DNA of 64,000 nucleotides, taken from assembly GCF_003957295.1 (NCBI RefSeq), contig NZ_RQPJ01000001.1:682001-746000 (forward strand), written 5' to 3'. This document shows positions 51,001 through 60,414 of the stretch, one piece after another. The stretch's first letter is position 1, and the number at the start of each line of letters is the position of its first letter. Under the pieces are notes generated by a model that had not been told where the DNA came from, did not search any database, and was given only the letters and a program-made list of their open reading frames with translations. Source of the stretch: Arenibacter aquaticus (GTDB taxonomy: Bacteria > Bacteroidota > Bacteroidia > Flavobacteriales > Flavobacteriaceae). The translations under genes and the position numbers were made by a program.

Positions 51001-51551
51001 CCATTTTCCTAAGCTTCATAGGAGTGTTTGGAGGCTTAATGATCACAGGTTGGTCCTTTGTTATTATGATGACCATGATGGGTATTATTTCCTTGGCCGG
51101 TATTGTAGTAAACAACGGGGTGGTACTGTTGGATTACACCCAGATCCTTATAGACCGTAAAAAGGTAAAACTGGGAATGGATGAAAAGGCATTGCTATCC
51201 AAGGAAGATGCCACTGCGGCCATCGTTAAGGGTGGAAAGGCCAGGCTGAGGCCGGTAATCCTAACAGCTATAACCACTGTATTGGGGCTAATTCCCTTGG
51301 CGATAGGTCTCAACATCGATTTCTTTGCCCTATTCTCGGAATTCAACCCGCACATATACATGGGAGGGGACAATGTTATTTTCTGGGGACCTCTGGCCTG
51401 GACGGTAATCTTTGGGTTAATTGTGGCCACCTTCCTTACCTTGATCATTGTACCGGTATTGTTCAACATTGTATACCGCATTAAGATTGCTCTTAGAGGT
51501 ACTAAACAGGGAACGGACAATAAACCCGAAACCGCTCAAGTAGCCTCTTAA
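48051..51551 (+). CDS. RND-family efflux pump permease
   Basis: This 1166-residue inner-membrane transporter is longer than the typical 1030-1050. It has the two large periplasmic loops and about 12 transmembrane helices. The proton-relay helix 4 segment contains GMIMGLGMLVDNGIVVVENVYR, split here by the conserved Asp of the D-N pair. The second half ends in LAGIVVNNGVVLLDYTQ and RLRPVILTAITTVLGLIPLA. Extra length comes from an insertion near residues 510-580 with additional hydrophobic segments (VIMGGLGLLILFLGG). It exports drugs or toxic compounds using the proton gradient. It is 7 bp after the adaptor gene and ends the operon. Confidence 0.96.
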   Translation: MSKLQKNADKEFSLSSWAIDNPSVIYVMIGIFLWIGFSAYFAMPREDFPEIIETKIYISTPYPGNTAEDIERLITDPLEDELKNISNVVEIISTSQEDYSIITVEFDEEISVESAKQKVKDEVDSEKASEDWPTFNGAKVEPNVFDLNFSEEVPIMNVNFTGDYPVEKLKEYAEYLQDEIENLPEVKKADIRGAQEKEVEVAVDVYKMMAAKVSFDDVMQAIGNGNMTMSAGNLKVGGQRRTIRILGEVEDPAQLNDFVVKSDNGAVYLKDIAHISFEEKDKTTYAREFGESVVMLDVKKRAGQNSISAADKIRELVKTTKENYFPPDLHISIANDSSARTLNQVDDLVNNIIFGIILVVSVLMFFLGFRNALFVGFAIPMSMFMSFMILSWLGYTLNTMILFGMIMGLGMLVDNGIVVVENVYRLMDEGMPRIEAAKKGIGEIAFPIIISTATTVAAFVPLGLWPGIFGQFMIYFPITLSVVLGSSLFVAIFMNSMLVSNFMDTDEKELTVKQLVRISVIMGGLGLLILFLGGAIRGLGTVMIVTAAMFWIYKYALKKWAIRFQKNTMTRFENWYEKRLVHALKGKNVYWYFGITAMLLVVVFMLFGMSVGSGRTKIEFFPDNKPNEIYVYIEYPEGTAIEKTNAITLDIEKRVYAIINDEEYMDNGENFMMTSAVSQVGEGAGNPLTDGGSSAEMPHRGKVTVNFSEYKYRKGKNTEDIRAKVQAGLSGIYPGVAISVEKDANGPPAGYPINIELEGKDYDQLINTAEDIRNFINTKNIAGIEELKIDVNKSKPSMQVVVDRKKAGELGVAVGQVGNQLRRALFGEKAGIYKEDGEDYDINVRFSEDLRYNKSALFNQNIIFRDQSSGQIKEIPVSAVATERNTSGFSAIKHRDNKRVVTVYSGLQPGFTDAAAIVAEIQNEMEEFKNLPPDIKIDYTGQIEEQNKQMLFLVGAFFTGLGLIMLILIFQFGGISKPLIIMIAIFLSFIGVFGGLMITGWSFVIMMTMMGIISLAGIVVNNGVVLLDYTQILIDRKKVKLGMDEKALLSKEDATAAIVKGGKARLRPVILTAITTVLGLIPLAIGLNIDFFALFSEFNPHIYMGGDNVIFWGPLAWTVIFGLIVATFLTLIIVPVLFNIVYRIKIALRGTKQGTDNKPETAQVAS

Positions 51552-51592
51552 TGGCTATCCGCTAGAGGTAAATCCAGCGGGAAAGAAAAACA

Positions 51593-51633
51593 AAAAAGCG
51601 GGCGTTTAAACTTAGTTTAAACGCCCGCTTTTT
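51593..51633 (+). terminator. Terminator of the RND efflux operon
   Basis: A perfect 19-bp stem (AAAAAGCGGGCGTTTAAAC and its complement) has a 3-nt loop and a T-run. It lies 41 bp after the RND stop codon and is one of the strongest hairpins in the window. Confidence 0.9.
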
Positions 51634-51753
51634 GCTATCTGCAAACCTTTGGTTACTGACTATTATTCAACCAATACATTTTATTATATGGTTGCAAGAA
51701 TATTAGGAAAAGGAAGAATTTTGGATATCGACAACCCTATCTGGTCAAAAAAC

Positions 51754-51784
51754 AAAAAACCCGACGTGTTAGGCCGGGTTTTTA
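51754..51784 (-). terminator. Terminator of the MORN-repeat gene
   Basis: AAAAACCCG and CGGGTTTTT form a short strong stem just past the stop codon of the minus-strand gene at 51802. The T-run on each strand allows action in both directions. Confidence 0.8.
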
Positions 51785-51801
51785 TACAATAAGTTGTACC
51801 G

Positions 51802-52152
51802 CTATTTATTAACAGCTAACTGTTTTTCACTGCTCCATTGGGTAACGTTGGCAATCTTACTATCTACGAAATCTACTTCCTTAAGCTTTTTTGCTTCCCA
51901 GAAGAACCATTTTCCAGATTTCTTACCGTTAACATATTCACCCATGGCAACTTTTTTCCCATCTTCATCAAACATTTTCCATTCCCCGTGCAGCTTTCCG
52001 TTTAAAAACTGCCCTTGTTGGGAAACTTCTCCATTGTCATGGAAATAGGTGGCCTTTAACAACTCTCCATCTTGCTGGAAAACGGGTTTTACTTCCTGAG
52101 CATTGATTACTACTGAAAATATAAGTGCAAAAATTAATGTTATTCCTTTCAT
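51802..52152 (-). CDS. MORN-repeat (YwqK-like) secreted protein
   Basis: This is a 116-residue exported protein with a signal peptide (about 1-18, FSVVINAQ). Three to four MORN-type repeats follow, for example YFHDNGEVSQQGQFLNGKLH and GEWKMFDEDGKKVAMGEYVNG, then GKWFFWEAKKLKEVDF. Such repeats are beta-hairpin modules that contact membranes or other proteins. YwqK-like proteins are annotated as antitoxins in some genomes, but nothing here supports a toxin-antitoxin pair. It stands alone with terminators on both sides. Confidence 0.88.
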   Translation of the reverse strand: MKGITLIFALIFSVVINAQEVKPVFQQDGELLKATYFHDNGEVSQQGQFLNGKLHGEWKMFDEDGKKVAMGEYVNGKKSGKWFFWEAKKLKEVDFVDSKIANVTQWSSEKQLAVNK

Positions 52153-52284
52153 GCTATTTGGGATTTTAAGTTTATGTATATGCTATCTAACGAAATAAAG
52201 ATAGAGATATTTTACGAAAAATATACAATTACTTAACATTAAATTTACATTGAAGCGCCAACCCCTTGTTTTTTAACTTATTAC

Positions 52285-52325
52285 AAAATAAACAAACTCC
52301 CCAAAATGGGGAGTTTGTTTATTTT
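52285..52325 (-). terminator. Terminator of the second susC-susD operon
   Basis: A perfect 18-bp inverted repeat (AAAATAAACAAACTCCCC and its complement) has a 5-nt loop. It lies 32 bp past the SusD stop codon and is flanked by T-rich sequence on both strands. Confidence 0.88.
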
Positions 52326-52356
52326 GATGGATGATTAGGAAATATTCAGCGTTGTG

Positions 52357-53637
52357 TTATTGGCCTTCATTCTGAGGAATAGGAAACTGGGTAACCCTAT
52401 TATCCCCTGCTCTATCTAATACAAGCTCATCCAATTTATTGAATCTTCTTAAATCTATCCAGCGATGCCCCTCTGCAAATAAAGAATATCTTCTTTCATA
52501 CAAAAGCCTATCCTCATCTACAGTACCGGGAAGAACAGGATCAAGTCCTGCAGCATCTCTCACTACGTTGATCGCCATTTCAGCTTCACCGGGATTATCT
52601 ACCATATTCGCTTCTGCATACAACAAAATAAGCTCCTCATTCCTAATTATCGCAACAGGATCCGTGCTAGATTCATAAATATATACATCATGCGTTCCAG
52701 GGGTCAATCCAGCGATATTAAGTGGTCCGTCGGTTCTCAAGACTGCTTTATCCAATCGGCTATCTCCTGCCTCTGCGGAATTAACAAAATCCGGATGAGC
52801 AATTCTCGCATTGGCTCCAGTAGAGTTTAAAGCAAAAAATAATTGATTCAATTCATCCGATCCTGCCGCAGAAAACCTATGATAAGCTCCCAAATACATA
52901 TCACCCGCGAAATCCATAAAGGATTCATCCAAAGCACTTAAAACAAGAGAATAATTCCCTTGATAGGCAGCCGCTCGAGCCGTTATGGCCCTATTGAATT
53001 CTAAATAGGATACCCCCATGGTATTTGGGGAAACATCACCTCCGGCAGCCAAATCAGTTGCAGCGCTATTCAGTAATCCTATTATGGTTGTAAGAGCGGA
53101 ATCATAACCCTCGAAGCTTCCTAAATTATCAGGATCGGCCACATCAGTGCGTATTCCATTTTGATACAACATATTGAGCACTGTCAACAATTGATGTGCC
53201 TTAATGGTGTTTGCAAACCCCCTAATCGCCGCCTTTTCAGTATCCGAAAAATCCGTTGTCGTATTCTCCAATCCTTCCAACAAAAGATTACATTCCTTGA
53301 CTACGGCATAACGAGCTGCATAGGGAGTTGTCAGATAAAAGGCGTTGTCATCCAAAACACCCGTCATAAGGTCACCAGTCCATCTGGGGTCAGAGCTCTG
53401 ATGCCTCCAATAGTCCCGTCCAACTACTGAAATAACATCTTCTTGAGTATTTAAACGATCTCTCATATCGGCCAATATACCAGATACCACCTGAGGAAGT
53501 TCCGGTCTGGATACTCCTTCCGAAATAGATACCGTTTCCGGTCCGTTTAAATCTTTCCCATCTTCAATTGTACAACCAAAAACCAGCAATCCGATCAAGG
53601 TCATAAATAGAACTTCTAATTTATTTGTGATATTCAT
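52357..53637 (-). CDS. SusD/RagB family lipoprotein (second pair)
   Basis: This 426-residue protein is shorter than the first SusD (593). Lipobox Cys22 (GLLVFGC) is followed by the helical TPR-like part, including AIRGFANTIKAHQLLTVLNM. The RagB C-terminal part has ELILLYAEANMV, AINVVRDAAGLDP and LLYERRYSLFAEGHRWIDLRRF, which is the hallmark of the family. The C-terminus ends in RVTQFPIPQNE. Its short length suggests a small or non-glycan ligand. The gene is 17 bp after the SusC gene. Confidence 0.95.
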   Translation of the reverse strand: MNITNKLEVLFMTLIGLLVFGCTIEDGKDLNGPETVSISEGVSRPELPQVVSGILADMRDRLNTQEDVISVVGRDYWRHQSSDPRWTGDLMTGVLDDNAFYLTTPYAARYAVVKECNLLLEGLENTTTDFSDTEKAAIRGFANTIKAHQLLTVLNMLYQNGIRTDVADPDNLGSFEGYDSALTTIIGLLNSAATDLAAGGDVSPNTMGVSYLEFNRAITARAAAYQGNYSLVLSALDESFMDFAGDMYLGAYHRFSAAGSDELNQLFFALNSTGANARIAHPDFVNSAEAGDSRLDKAVLRTDGPLNIAGLTPGTHDVYIYESSTDPVAIIRNEELILLYAEANMVDNPGEAEMAINVVRDAAGLDPVLPGTVDEDRLLYERRYSLFAEGHRWIDLRRFNKLDELVLDRAGDNRVTQFPIPQNEGQ

Positions 53638-53654
53638 ATTATTTTTTTTAAATG

Positions 53655-56627
53655 TTATAGTCCAATTGACAAGTGAAACATAAATCTTTTGGACGATGGA
53701 AATGGTGCCACTTCAATTCCTATCCCTGCAGCTGCTGAACCAAAATTCGAAACCTCCGGATCATAACTGTTGTAATCAAAAATATTGATGATATTTTGTC
53801 CTGAAAGTCCAATTTTTACATTGGAAACATTTCCTTTAAAAAGTTCTTGAAGGGTATTTTCTGAAAGATTGTAGTACAACCCTACTTCCCTTAATTTTAA
53901 ATACGAAGCATCTTCCACAAAGGGCCCGGCAAAACCAGAACCAAATGCACTTTTTCTGTAATCTCCATTGTTCAAAGTACCTGAAGGGTCTAGAGTCATC
54001 TCATCGTAATCGGCACTTGTGTTGCCAAAATCAGAAAGCAACCTACTAAGGTTTACATTGTCACCGCCCTTTTTCCAATGCCATAAAAAAGATAAAGTGA
54101 AATCTTTGTATTTGAAATTATTATTGAATGACATTTGAAAATCCGGCTCGGCGTCTCCTAAGGCTACCACATTACCATCTTCATCATTCCCTACAATTTG
54201 AGTAGCACTCTTCCCCTCTTCTATTCTAAACGTACCCAGACCCGTACCAAAACCTTGTGTGTCAAATGAAGCAACTGTTAATTTAGTAATCTCAGATTTG
54301 TTCTTAAACCAACTAATCCCGGAATCCCAAGAAAAGCCCTCCGAGTCAAAGGCATTAACATTTATTCCTATTTCTGCTCCCTTATTTTCCAAAGCACCAG
54401 CATTCGCCCAACGGAAAGTATAGCCTGAAGAGGGTTCGTTATCCGCCTGAAGAATAAGGTCTTCCACTTTCTTGTTATACCAAGTAAACTCCAGGGTAAC
54501 TTTATTGTTCAAAAACCCTGCATCCAAACCAAGTTCCAATTCTTTTTGTCTTTCCGGTTGTATGGACGGATCCCCAAGTGTCGAAGGGGTAATTATCCCA
54601 ACATTACCATTAATCAAAGAGTTTATATAAGTAGTAAAAAGCGCCCCATTTGGTGCGAAGTTGCCCGCCTCCCCATAAGCCGCACGCAACTTAATCTGAT
54701 TTACCTGCTCCAAATTCCAGAAGTCGAAATTGTGAATATTTACTGCTGCAGAAACCTTAGGGTAATAAAATAGCTTATTGGCATCACCATTGTTTGAGGA
54801 TTTATCTCCCCTTATCCCCAGCGTCCCTACTATTTTATCTTGAAAGTTCACCTCTTCTTGAACAAAAAATCCTGCATCTTCCTGTTCCAACCTAAATTGA
54901 TCTACCTTAACATTGGCCGCTTGATCTACATTCTGTTCAGAGGCTATTAAACCAGTGGAGGTTACCCTAACCGTATTTTGGGAAAATTGCTCATTGGTTA
55001 CACCTGCCTGTGTGGTAAAGCTAAGTTCATTATCGGTACGGAAATTATGTACTAGAAAACCTGAAAAATTGGCATCGGTGTTTTGAGTAGTACCATCAGA
55101 TGACAAACCGTCCACCCCTCCTACAGCCGGACTCATAAACTGTAATTCCCGAGGAAAAAAAACCGTGGTTTTAAGAGTGTAGGTATCCAATCCAGCCTTT
55201 AAAATCATCTTTAAACTTTGATTTTCATTACTGAACAAATTCACATCCAAGGATCCACCAGCGATTAAACGGCTAACCGATTCATTGTTCGTCATAACAT
55301 CACGAGTATGAATCTGATTGGATGAATTAGCTGGATGATCGGGATAATTACCGTCGGCATCTGGCAACAAATAGTCCCAAGGTCTTGTAAACAACAAGGA
55401 AACACCTATAGTTGTATTGGAATTATCATTATTGAAGAATCCCCTATCTGCACTGGACTCCAAATAATTTCCAGTTAGGGACAATTTAATATCATCTGTT
55501 ATCCTGTGATCAACATTTAATCTCAGTGATTGTTTGGTTGCTCCAGTCCTTTTTACAATACCATCTTCTTCATTATTGGTGAAACTGCCATAAAAAGAGG
55601 TTTTATCAGACCCTCCAGAAATACTTAAATTAGTATTGGTAATAAATCCCTTTTCCCCATATATTTCCTTCTCATAATCACGTAGTCTACCTGCAGATTC
55701 AGCTGCAGTATACAGAGCACCTTCACCATAAACACTCTCTGCCAATGCAGAGGTCCAATTTCTTTGACCTAACAGGTTTACTGCTTCATTAAATCCTATG
55801 GCTTGGGAAAAATTAATTTTTGTTTTCCCTGCTTTCCCTTTTTTGGTTGTAATAATGATTACACCAGCGGCCGCCCTAGAACCGTAAATCGCTGAGGCCG
55901 AAGCACCTTTCAATATTTCAATGTTTTGAATATCGTCCGGATTAATATCAGCAATCCTATTTGATGCATTGTCCTGTGAATCGGTCGAGGAGGCACCACC
56001 ACCAGCGGCGTTGGAAATCTCATTTAAACCACCAGCAAAAATACTGTTGTTATTCACGTAGACCCCATCTATAATATATAATGGCTGACCCTGTCCATTA
56101 ATAGAGGTTACCCCCCTTAATTTTACCGACATTCCACCTCCAGGGGCTCCGGAGGCCGCTGTAATTTGCGCTCCTGCAAATTTACCGGCCAGAGCTCCAT
56201 CTAAGGTTTGAGGCGGGGTTCTTCCCGTTAATTCATCTGCTGATACCGAGGCAACTGCATTGGCAGAATTACTACGTTTAACCGATGTTGCCAGTCCTGT
56301 TACCACTACCTCCTCCAAACCAGTTGCCGATTCCTGTAAGGCCACATCCATGGTACTGGCAGTAGTCACTTGTAATTCCTTGGACGCATATCCAAGAGAA
56401 GAAAAAACCAATGTGACCGGGAAATCCGTTATGGACAGTTCGTAATTACCATCAAAATCCGAAGTGGTGCCAATAGTAGTCCCCTTTACCACCACATTGA
56501 CCCCGGGTAATGCATCCCCAAGTCCAGCGTCAGTTACCTTTCCATTAACAACTCCCTGCGCCAATAGCATCAAAGGAGCCATCAAAAAAAATAACAAAAT
56601 GTTCTTCTTAATAAGTTTTTGTTTCAT
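53655..56627 (-). CDS. SusC/RagA family TonB-linked outer-membrane protein (second pair)
   Basis: This is a 990-residue outer-membrane protein with a signal peptide (about 1-23). A carboxypeptidase-regulatory-like domain (about 25-100) contains VVNGKVTDAGLGDALPGVNV. The LEEVVVTGLATSVKRSNS TonB-region motif and a plug follow (about 110-265, ASASAIYGSRAAAGVIIITTKKG), then the barrel. There is no STN domain, unlike the other SusC, so it cannot be induced by the FecR/sigma route. No enzymes are encoded nearby on the same strand, so it is an isolated transporter pair. The ligand is unknown. Confidence 0.96.
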   Translation of the reverse strand: MKQKLIKKNILLFFLMAPLMLLAQGVVNGKVTDAGLGDALPGVNVVVKGTTIGTTSDFDGNYELSITDFPVTLVFSSLGYASKELQVTTASTMDVALQESATGLEEVVVTGLATSVKRSNSANAVASVSADELTGRTPPQTLDGALAGKFAGAQITAASGAPGGGMSVKLRGVTSINGQGQPLYIIDGVYVNNNSIFAGGLNEISNAAGGGASSTDSQDNASNRIADINPDDIQNIEILKGASASAIYGSRAAAGVIIITTKKGKAGKTKINFSQAIGFNEAVNLLGQRNWTSALAESVYGEGALYTAAESAGRLRDYEKEIYGEKGFITNTNLSISGGSDKTSFYGSFTNNEEDGIVKRTGATKQSLRLNVDHRITDDIKLSLTGNYLESSADRGFFNNDNSNTTIGVSLLFTRPWDYLLPDADGNYPDHPANSSNQIHTRDVMTNNESVSRLIAGGSLDVNLFSNENQSLKMILKAGLDTYTLKTTVFFPRELQFMSPAVGGVDGLSSDGTTQNTDANFSGFLVHNFRTDNELSFTTQAGVTNEQFSQNTVRVTSTGLIASEQNVDQAANVKVDQFRLEQEDAGFFVQEEVNFQDKIVGTLGIRGDKSSNNGDANKLFYYPKVSAAVNIHNFDFWNLEQVNQIKLRAAYGEAGNFAPNGALFTTYINSLINGNVGIITPSTLGDPSIQPERQKELELGLDAGFLNNKVTLEFTWYNKKVEDLILQADNEPSSGYTFRWANAGALENKGAEIGINVNAFDSEGFSWDSGISWFKNKSEITKLTVASFDTQGFGTGLGTFRIEEGKSATQIVGNDEDGNVVALGDAEPDFQMSFNNNFKYKDFTLSFLWHWKKGGDNVNLSRLLSDFGNTSADYDEMTLDPSGTLNNGDYRKSAFGSGFAGPFVEDASYLKLREVGLYYNLSENTLQELFKGNVSNVKIGLSGQNIINIFDYNSYDPEVSNFGSAAAGIGIEVAPFPSSKRFMFHLSIGL

Positions 56628-56772
56628 ATCAGTGCTTTTTGTTAGATATATGTACCAATTTAGTTAATTTTTGTTAAAATTCTTAAAACAACACCTTTAA
56701 TAACTAAATATTCCTAAAATCATTTTTTAATTTTCCGATGGTGATATTTTTTCAGCTTACCCTATTACTTCT

Positions 56773-56780
56773 TACATTTG
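56773..56780 (+). promoter_or_regulatory. -7 element upstream of aspS
   Basis: TACATTTG matches TAnnTTTG exactly and lies 24 bp before the ATG at 56805. A frame from TTG 56778 would start inside this element, which supports the later ATG. Confidence 0.5.
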
Positions 56781-56804
56781 TCCACTCATAGATCAAATAA
56801 AAAA

Positions 56805-58553
56805 ATGTATAGAAGTCATAATTGTGGTGAATTGCGCGAAACCCACCAACAGACAGAGGTAACCTTATCTGGATGGGTACAAACGGTTAGGGATAAAGGT
56901 TTTGTGATCTGGGCAGACTTACGCGATAGATACGGTATAACCCAACTTATTTTTGACGAGGAACGCTCCTCCAAAGAAATAATGGAAATTGCCAGAAGTT
57001 TAGGCAGGGAGTTTGTCATTCAGGTTCATGGAACTGTAATTGAACGTGCCTCCAAAAATCCAAATATCCCTACGGGAAATGTGGAAGTATTGGTTTCTGA
57101 CCTTAAAATTCTAAATAAATCCATTGTCCCTCCCTTTACCATAGAGGACCAAACAGATGGCGGGGAGGACATACGTATGAAATACCGTTACTTGGACATT
57201 CGTAGAAATCCGGTAAAGAACAACCTGATCTTTAGGCACAAGGTAACCATGGAGGTCAGGAAACACCTTTCCGACCAAGGCTTTATTGAAGTTGAAACCC
57301 CCTATCTTATAAAATCGACACCCGAAGGGGCACGTGATTTTGTGGTTCCCAGCAGAATGAACGAAGGCCAATTTTACGCCTTGCCACAATCGCCGCAAAC
57401 CTTTAAGCAATTATTGATGGTAGGCGGTATGGACAAATACTTCCAGATCGTAAAATGTTTTAGGGACGAAGACCTGCGGGCCGACAGACAGCCAGAATTC
57501 ACCCAAATAGACTGCGAGATGGCCTTCGTGGAACAAGAGGATATCCTAAATATATTTGAAGGGCTTACAAGACACCTACTTAAAGAAATAAGAGGCGTTG
57601 CTATCGACGAATTTCCTAGAATGACCTTTGACGAGGCCATGAAGCGCTATGGAAACGACAAACCGGATATCCGATTTGGCATGGAGTTCGGAGAACTTAA
57701 CGCCGTTGCCCAGCACAAAGATTTTGGCATCTTCAACGAAGCCCAATTAGTTGTGGGTATTGCCATCCCCGGTGGAGCTTCCTATACAAGGAAGGAAATA
57801 GACGGATTAGTAAACTGGGTACGCAGGCCACAGGTTGGTGCCAAAGGAATGGTCTATGCCAAATACAATGAAGACGGCACTTTTAAATCTTCTGTAGACA
57901 AGTTTTACGATCAGGAAGACCTTGCCAAGTGGGCAGAGGCAACAGGCGCCAAACCAGGGGACCTGATATGCGTACTTTCAGGGGACACCAATAAAACCAG
58001 GGCGCAGCTAAGTGCTCTTAGGATGGAAATGGCAGAACGATTGGGGCTGCGTAAAAAGGACGAATTTGCCCCACTATGGGTAATAGACTTCCCACTACTG
58101 GAATTGGATGAGGAAACAGGACATTACCATGCCATGCACCACCCTTTTACCGCACCCAAACCCGGACAAATGGAATTGCTGGATACAGATCCAGGGGCCG
58201 TAAAGGCCAATGCGTATGACCTGGTACTGAACGGTAATGAAATTGGTGGTGGATCTATACGTATCCACGACAAACAAATACAAGCTACCATGTTCAAACA
58301 CCTTGGGTTTAGCCCGGAAGAGGCCAAGGCCCAGTTCGGATTTTTAATGGATGCCTTTCAATATGGTGCTCCACCACATGGAGGCCTGGCATTTGGACTG
58401 GACAGACTGGTAGCCATTCTGGGGGGACAGGAAACTATTAGGGACTTTATAGCCTTCCCTAAAAACAACAGTGGTCGCGATGTCATGATAGACGCCCCCG
58501 CCCCTTTGGATGACACACAATTACAGGAACTACACCTAAAATTGGATTTATAA
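56805..58553 (+). CDS. aspS: Aspartyl-tRNA synthetase (bacterial type)
   Basis: This is a 582-residue class II synthetase. The N-terminal OB anticodon-binding domain (about 1-105) is followed by the catalytic core. Motif 2 reads [20 protein letters not shown], and a bacterial-type GAD insertion lies between (about 300-405). The C-terminal motif 3 reads [17 protein letters not shown]. It attaches aspartate to tRNA-Asp. The start was placed at 56805, giving [17 protein letters not shown] strong terminator follows the stop codon by 11 bp. Confidence 0.97.
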   Translation: MYRSHNCGELRETHQQTEVTLSGWVQTVRDKGFVIWADLRDRYGITQLIFDEERSSKEIMEIARSLGREFVIQVHGTVIERASKNPNIPTGNVEVLVSDLKILNKSIVPPFTIEDQTDGGEDIRMKYRYLDIRRNPVKNNLIFRHKVTMEVRKHLSDQGFIEVETPYLIKSTPEGARDFVVPSRMNEGQFYALPQSPQTFKQLLMVGGMDKYFQIVKCFRDEDLRADRQPEFTQIDCEMAFVEQEDILNIFEGLTRHLLKEIRGVAIDEFPRMTFDEAMKRYGNDKPDIRFGMEFGELNAVAQHKDFGIFNEAQLVVGIAIPGGASYTRKEIDGLVNWVRRPQVGAKGMVYAKYNEDGTFKSSVDKFYDQEDLAKWAEATGAKPGDLICVLSGDTNKTRAQLSALRMEMAERLGLRKKDEFAPLWVIDFPLLELDEETGHYHAMHHPFTAPKPGQMELLDTDPGAVKANAYDLVLNGNEIGGGSIRIHDKQIQATMFKHLGFSPEEAKAQFGFLMDAFQYGAPPHGGLAFGLDRLVAILGGQETIRDFIAFPKNNSGRDVMIDAPAPLDDTQLQELHLKLDL

Positions 58554-58563
58554 TCTTATCTTT

Positions 58564-58600
58564 AAAATCCTGCTATCCCATTACATAGCAGGATTTTTTT
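58564..58600 (+). terminator. Terminator of aspS
   Basis: AAAATCCTGCTA and TAGCAGGATTTT form a 12-bp stem with a 10-nt loop and a T-run. The ClC gene begins only 8 bp later, so its promoter must lie within or before this hairpin or it depends on read-through. Confidence 0.85.
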
Positions 58601-58607
58601 CATTAAT

Positions 58608-60401
58608 ATGGCGGCACTAAAAAAATCTTGGCTGAACAGTTTTTTGGTTTGGCGCGCAAAACATATTTCCCAAAGACAATTTACGTACCTGCTTAGTATT
58701 TTGGTAGGTTTCACCTCTGGTATGGGCGCCGTGATCCTTAAAAACCTTACCCATTTTTTTCAGCACCTTTTAGAAGGTAATCTAGTTAGATACTATCACA
58801 ATGCCTTTTATTTTGTCTTTCCCATTATAGGCCTAACCATTGTTTTCCTCATTATAAAATATATTATCCGTAACAAGGTTAGCCATGGGATACCATCTAC
58901 CCTTTTCGCTATTTCCAAAAAAAAGGGGCTTATGCGAAAATATCAGATGTTCGGTTCCATTCTAACGGCTCCCATAACTGTAGGATTTGGTGGCTCTGTA
59001 GGATTGGAGGGACCTACTGTGGCAACAGGGGCGGCCATTAGCTCCAATATTGCAAGAATGCTCCATGTAAACCAAACCACAAGGAACCTGCTTATTGGCT
59101 GTGCCGCAGCAGGTGCCATGTCCTCCATATTCAAGGCCCCTATAGCGGCCATTATTTTTGCCATTGAAGTCTTTAGCCTAGACCTTACCATTGCCTCCAT
59201 GTTGCCCTTGCTATTAGCCTCCCTGTCGGGAATAATAACCTCCTATTTTTTCTTCGGGAGTGATGTACTTTTGCCTTTTACGATCGAAGATGAATTTATT
59301 ATATCAGATGTTCCTTTCTTTATCATTTTAGGGATATTTGCCGGATTGACATCTATATATTTCACGGAAGTTTATGAACGGGTCCAAAAAATATTCGACA
59401 AAATAGAATCAGGTGTAAAAAGATTGCTTTACGGCGGTATTGCAATAGGCATCCTGGTATATCTTGTACCCCCACTGTACGGTGAAGGATTCGATGTTAT
59501 CAATAACCTTATATTAGGCAGCCCGGAAAAGGTGCTGGAAAACAACATTTTTCATTTAGACCTGAGTGAATCCTGGGTGGTTATTGGCCTTCTGGCAGGG
59601 TTGGTCTTCTTTAAGATTATCGCTTGTGCCCTAACCTTTGGTGCTGGAGGAGTTGGCGGAATCTTTGCCCCAACCCTTTTTATGGGGAGCATCATGGGCA
59701 ATTGCATAGCTAAAATAATTAATGCCCTTGGAATACTCCCTAATCAAATTTCTGAAAGTAATTTTACCCTGGTAGGTATGGCCGGTCTTATGGCAGGTGT
59801 GCTCCACGCCCCACTTACGGCAATTTTCCTAATTGCAGAGGTAACGGGAGGATATGAATTATTTGTCCCGCTTATGATCACCTCAGCCATCTCCTTTTCC
59901 ATTACCAAATACGTACACCCCCATTCTGTCTACAATATGGAATTGGGCAGAAAAGGAGAACTTATTACCCACAACAAGGACCACGCCGTTTTAACCTTGA
60001 TGGATATAGACAAGGTTATTGAAGATAACTTTGCACCTATATTTCCTGAAATGAATCTGGGCGATATAGTACGCCAAGCGGTAGTGAAATCCAACAGAAA
60101 CATATTCCCTGTAATAGACAAAGATGACAGCACCCTCCTGGGGATTATTTTATTGGACGACATTCGCCCTATTATGTTCGACCAAAAACTATACAAGGAG
60201 GTGATGGCAAGTGACATCATGAATGCCCCTCCGGATGTTATTGAAATGGACAAGGATAAAATGACCAACATTATGGAAAAGTTTCAAAGCAGCGGCGCAT
60301 GGAATCTTCCGGTTATAAAAAATGAGAAATACATCGGCTTTATTTCCAAGTCCAAGTTGCTAACGGCCTATAGAAGAAAATTAATAACTTTAACCCCATA
60401 A
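58608..60401 (+). CDS. ClC-family chloride channel/transporter with CBS domains
   Basis: This 597-residue protein has the ClC membrane domain (about 15-430), with KVSHGIPSTLFA (the GSGIP-type loop), GGSVGLEGPTVATGAA (the gating Glu in GLEGP) and FGAGGVGGIFAPTLFMG. Two CBS domains follow (about 460-590). It moves chloride, either as a channel or by exchange with protons. I did not settle the second, intracellular proton Glu. The CBS pair may sense nucleotides. It is followed 13 bp later by a small membrane protein gene. Confidence 0.95.
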   Translation: MAALKKSWLNSFLVWRAKHISQRQFTYLLSILVGFTSGMGAVILKNLTHFFQHLLEGNLVRYYHNAFYFVFPIIGLTIVFLIIKYIIRNKVSHGIPSTLFAISKKKGLMRKYQMFGSILTAPITVGFGGSVGLEGPTVATGAAISSNIARMLHVNQTTRNLLIGCAAAGAMSSIFKAPIAAIIFAIEVFSLDLTIASMLPLLLASLSGIITSYFFFGSDVLLPFTIEDEFIISDVPFFIILGIFAGLTSIYFTEVYERVQKIFDKIESGVKRLLYGGIAIGILVYLVPPLYGEGFDVINNLILGSPEKVLENNIFHLDLSESWVVIGLLAGLVFFKIIACALTFGAGGVGGIFAPTLFMGSIMGNCIAKIINALGILPNQISESNFTLVGMAGLMAGVLHAPLTAIFLIAEVTGGYELFVPLMITSAISFSITKYVHPHSVYNMELGRKGELITHNKDHAVLTLMDIDKVIEDNFAPIFPEMNLGDIVRQAVVKSNRNIFPVIDKDDSTLLGIILLDDIRPIMFDQKLYKEVMASDIMNAPPDVIEMDKDKMTNIMEKFQSSGAWNLPVIKNEKYIGFISKSKLLTAYRRKLITLTP

Positions 60402-60414
60402 ACCCCTTGCGGTT

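Noticed and set aside
51802-52152. Reading the YwqK/MORN protein as an antitoxin
   Set aside because: The family name appears in toxin-antitoxin annotations, but there is no toxin-like neighbour and the protein carries a signal peptide.
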